A stretch of DNA of 37,364 nucleotides from CAZFYZ01 sp964523735. GTDB lineage: Bacteria > Armatimonadota > UBA5829. The first letter of the stretch is position 1, and the number at the start of each line of letters is the position of its first letter. The stretch lies in the NCBI GenBank assembly GCA_964523735.1, contig CAZFYZ010000029.1:1-37364 (forward strand), written 5' to 3'. Under the pieces are notes generated by a model. The model saw only the letters and a list, made by a program, of their open reading frames with translations. It did no database searches and was not told where the DNA came from. Both the position numbers and the translations under genes were made by a program. This document shows, piece after piece, positions 36,330 to 37,364 of the stretch.

Positions 36330-37364
36330 ATGACCGTTCCAAGACCAGAGTATCCTAGACCGCAGTTCGTTCGAGATCAATGGCTTTGCCTCAACGGCGA
36401 GTGGCAGTTCGAGATCGACTGCGGAGATAGCGGGATTGACCGTGGGCTCAAGGACAAGGAGCTCTCGAGCAAGATCATCGTGCCCTTCTGCCCCGAGTCT
36501 GAACTCTCGGGCATCGGCAACGTGGACTTCCTGAACGCAGTGTGGTATCGGCGCGAGGTCGCGATCCCCGCCGAGTGGTTGGGAAAGCGCGTTCTGCTCA
36601 ACTTCCAGGCGGTTGACTATGATGCAACCGTCTGGGTGAACGGTACGGAGGTCGCGAGGCACCGCGGCGGCTCTACGCCGATTGTCTGCGACCTTGCAGG
36701 CGTTGCCGGCCCTGGCGAGACAGCCACCATCGTCGTGCGTGCCCGTGACATCACCGGAGTGCCGCAGTCACGCGGCAAACAGGCTGGTGGATACCACAAC
36801 GCCGCCTGCGTCTACACGCGTACGACGGGCATTTGGCAGACCGTCTGGATGGAGCCGGTGGCTGATACCTATCTTCTGCGTCCGCGAATCACGCCGGACG
36901 TAGGCGCGAGCCGGTTCCACGTCGAGATGCCTATCCGCGGCCAGAAAGCCGGGATGTCCGTTCGCGTCAGCCTGAGCGATGACAAAGGCTGCATCACGCA
37001 GTGCACCCGCCCCGCCGACACTGACTTCTCGCCGGCAGTGGAGCTGCAGATCCCGGAGGATCGCCGCAGGCCGTGGTCTATCGACGACCCATTCCTGTAT
37101 GACCTCCTGATCGAGTTGGTAGACGCCTCAGGCAAGACCATCGACCAGTTCAGGAGCTACGCCGGTCTGCGTTCCGTCACCATCGACGGGATGGCCATCA
37201 AGATCAATGGCAAGACCGTATTTCAGCGGCTGGTCCTCGACCAGGGCTACTATGCTGACGGCATAATGACCGCGCCCACCGACGAAGCCCTCATCAAGGA
37301 CATCGAGCTTTCCATCGCGGCAGGCTTCAACGGCGCCAGGCTCCACCAGAAAGTCTTTGAGGAG
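36330..37364 (+). CDS. Glycoside hydrolase family 2 protein, N-terminal part (runs off the window)
   Basis: From ATG 36330, 345 codons are open to the last base. The N-terminal jelly-roll sugar-binding domain (residues about 15-175) has LNGEWQFEID, WYRREVAIPAEWLGKRVLLN, FQAVDYDATVWVNGTEVARH and RTTGIWQTVWMEPV. A beta-sandwich domain follows, and the sequence ends entering the TIM barrel with RLVLDQGYYADGIMTAPTD and GFNGARLHQKV, where GH2 enzymes usually read NGVRKHQK. It is probably a beta-galactosidase, glucuronidase or related enzyme; catalytic glutamates are beyond the window. Confidence 0.9.
   Translation, partial: MTVPRPEYPRPQFVRDQWLCLNGEWQFEIDCGDSGIDRGLKDKELSSKIIVPFCPESELSGIGNVDFLNAVWYRREVAIPAEWLGKRVLLNFQAVDYDATVWVNGTEVARHRGGSTPIVCDLAGVAGPGETATIVVRARDITGVPQSRGKQAGGYHNAACVYTRTTGIWQTVWMEPVADTYLLRPRITPDVGASRFHVEMPIRGQKAGMSVRVSLSDDKGCITQCTRPADTDFSPAVELQIPEDRRRPWSIDDPFLYDLLIELVDASGKTIDQFRSYAGLRSVTIDGMAIKINGKTVFQRLVLDQGYYADGIMTAPTDEALIKDIELSIAAGFNGARLHQKVFEE

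Noticed and set aside
1..37364. tRNA or rRNA genes, transposases, phage or defence islands
   Set aside because: No cloverleaf, rRNA segment or diagnostic protein motif was found on either strand.

Overview
The window is one long ribosomal-protein super-operon (positions 1 to about 21,000) followed by an accessory region (21,400 to 37,364). Gene order is tuf(end)-rpsJ-rplC-rplD-rplW-rplB-rpsS-rplV-rpsC-rplP-rpmC-rpsQ-rplN-rplX-rplE-[EF-G paralogue]-rpsN-rpsH-rplF-rplR-rpsE-rpmD-rplO-secY-adk-map-infA-rpmJ-rpsM-rpsK-rpsD-rpoA-rplQ-truA-rplM-rpsI, all on the + strand. This is the joined S10/spc/alpha arrangement typical of Terrabacteria-type phyla. A TolC/adaptor/MacB-type export system implies an outer membrane. 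Together with a DUF951 protein, a copper-amine-oxidase-N-like protein, a zinc-ribbon S14 and c-di-GMP-I-like aptamers, this suggests a diderm Terrabacterium, most likely an Armatimonadota-like bacterium. That placement is inference; no rRNA is present to confirm it.

The ribosomal part has several oddities. An EF-G-like GTPase sits between rplE and rpsN. S3 carries a Gly/Arg-rich tail, L22 a long Ala/Glu/Pro tail, and RpoA an acidic tail. TTG starts are common, mostly in 30S protein genes. A good internal promoter lies before rpsH. Ten unresolved bases fall inside the end of rpsD.

The spacers between the ribosomal genes are not random. Most hold short tandem words of 7 nt (once 8 nt) ending at the next Shine-Dalgarno, and several have a partner in inverted orientation just after the preceding stop codon. 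Others hold longer palindromes containing TGTTTCGGGA. The same kinds of element return in the accessory region.

The accessory region begins with rluD and a DUF951 gene, then a four-gene efflux operon (TolC, membrane-fusion protein, MacB-like permease, ABC ATPase). Next come a solitary HEPN gene, DUF169, an FmdB-type zinc ribbon gene, a secreted Ig-like/copper-amine-oxidase-N protein and a (R)-2-hydroxyacyl-CoA dehydratase activator-like ATPase. A minus-strand operon (VOC protein, DUF72, secreted unknown protein) follows, and then the start of a glycoside hydrolase family 2 gene that runs off the window.

The best candidates for something new are three. First, two tandem c-di-GMP-I-like aptamers on the minus strand (33,332-33,610) are followed by a strong Shine-Dalgarno and a terminator-like hairpin but no convincing gene. 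Second, five GC-rich hairpins all carry GTACGG or GTACAG 6-8 nt after the stem. Third, the paired heptad-repeat spacers are a genome-specific architecture inside the most conserved operon of the cell. I saw no CRISPR array, tRNA, rRNA, transposase or phage gene.
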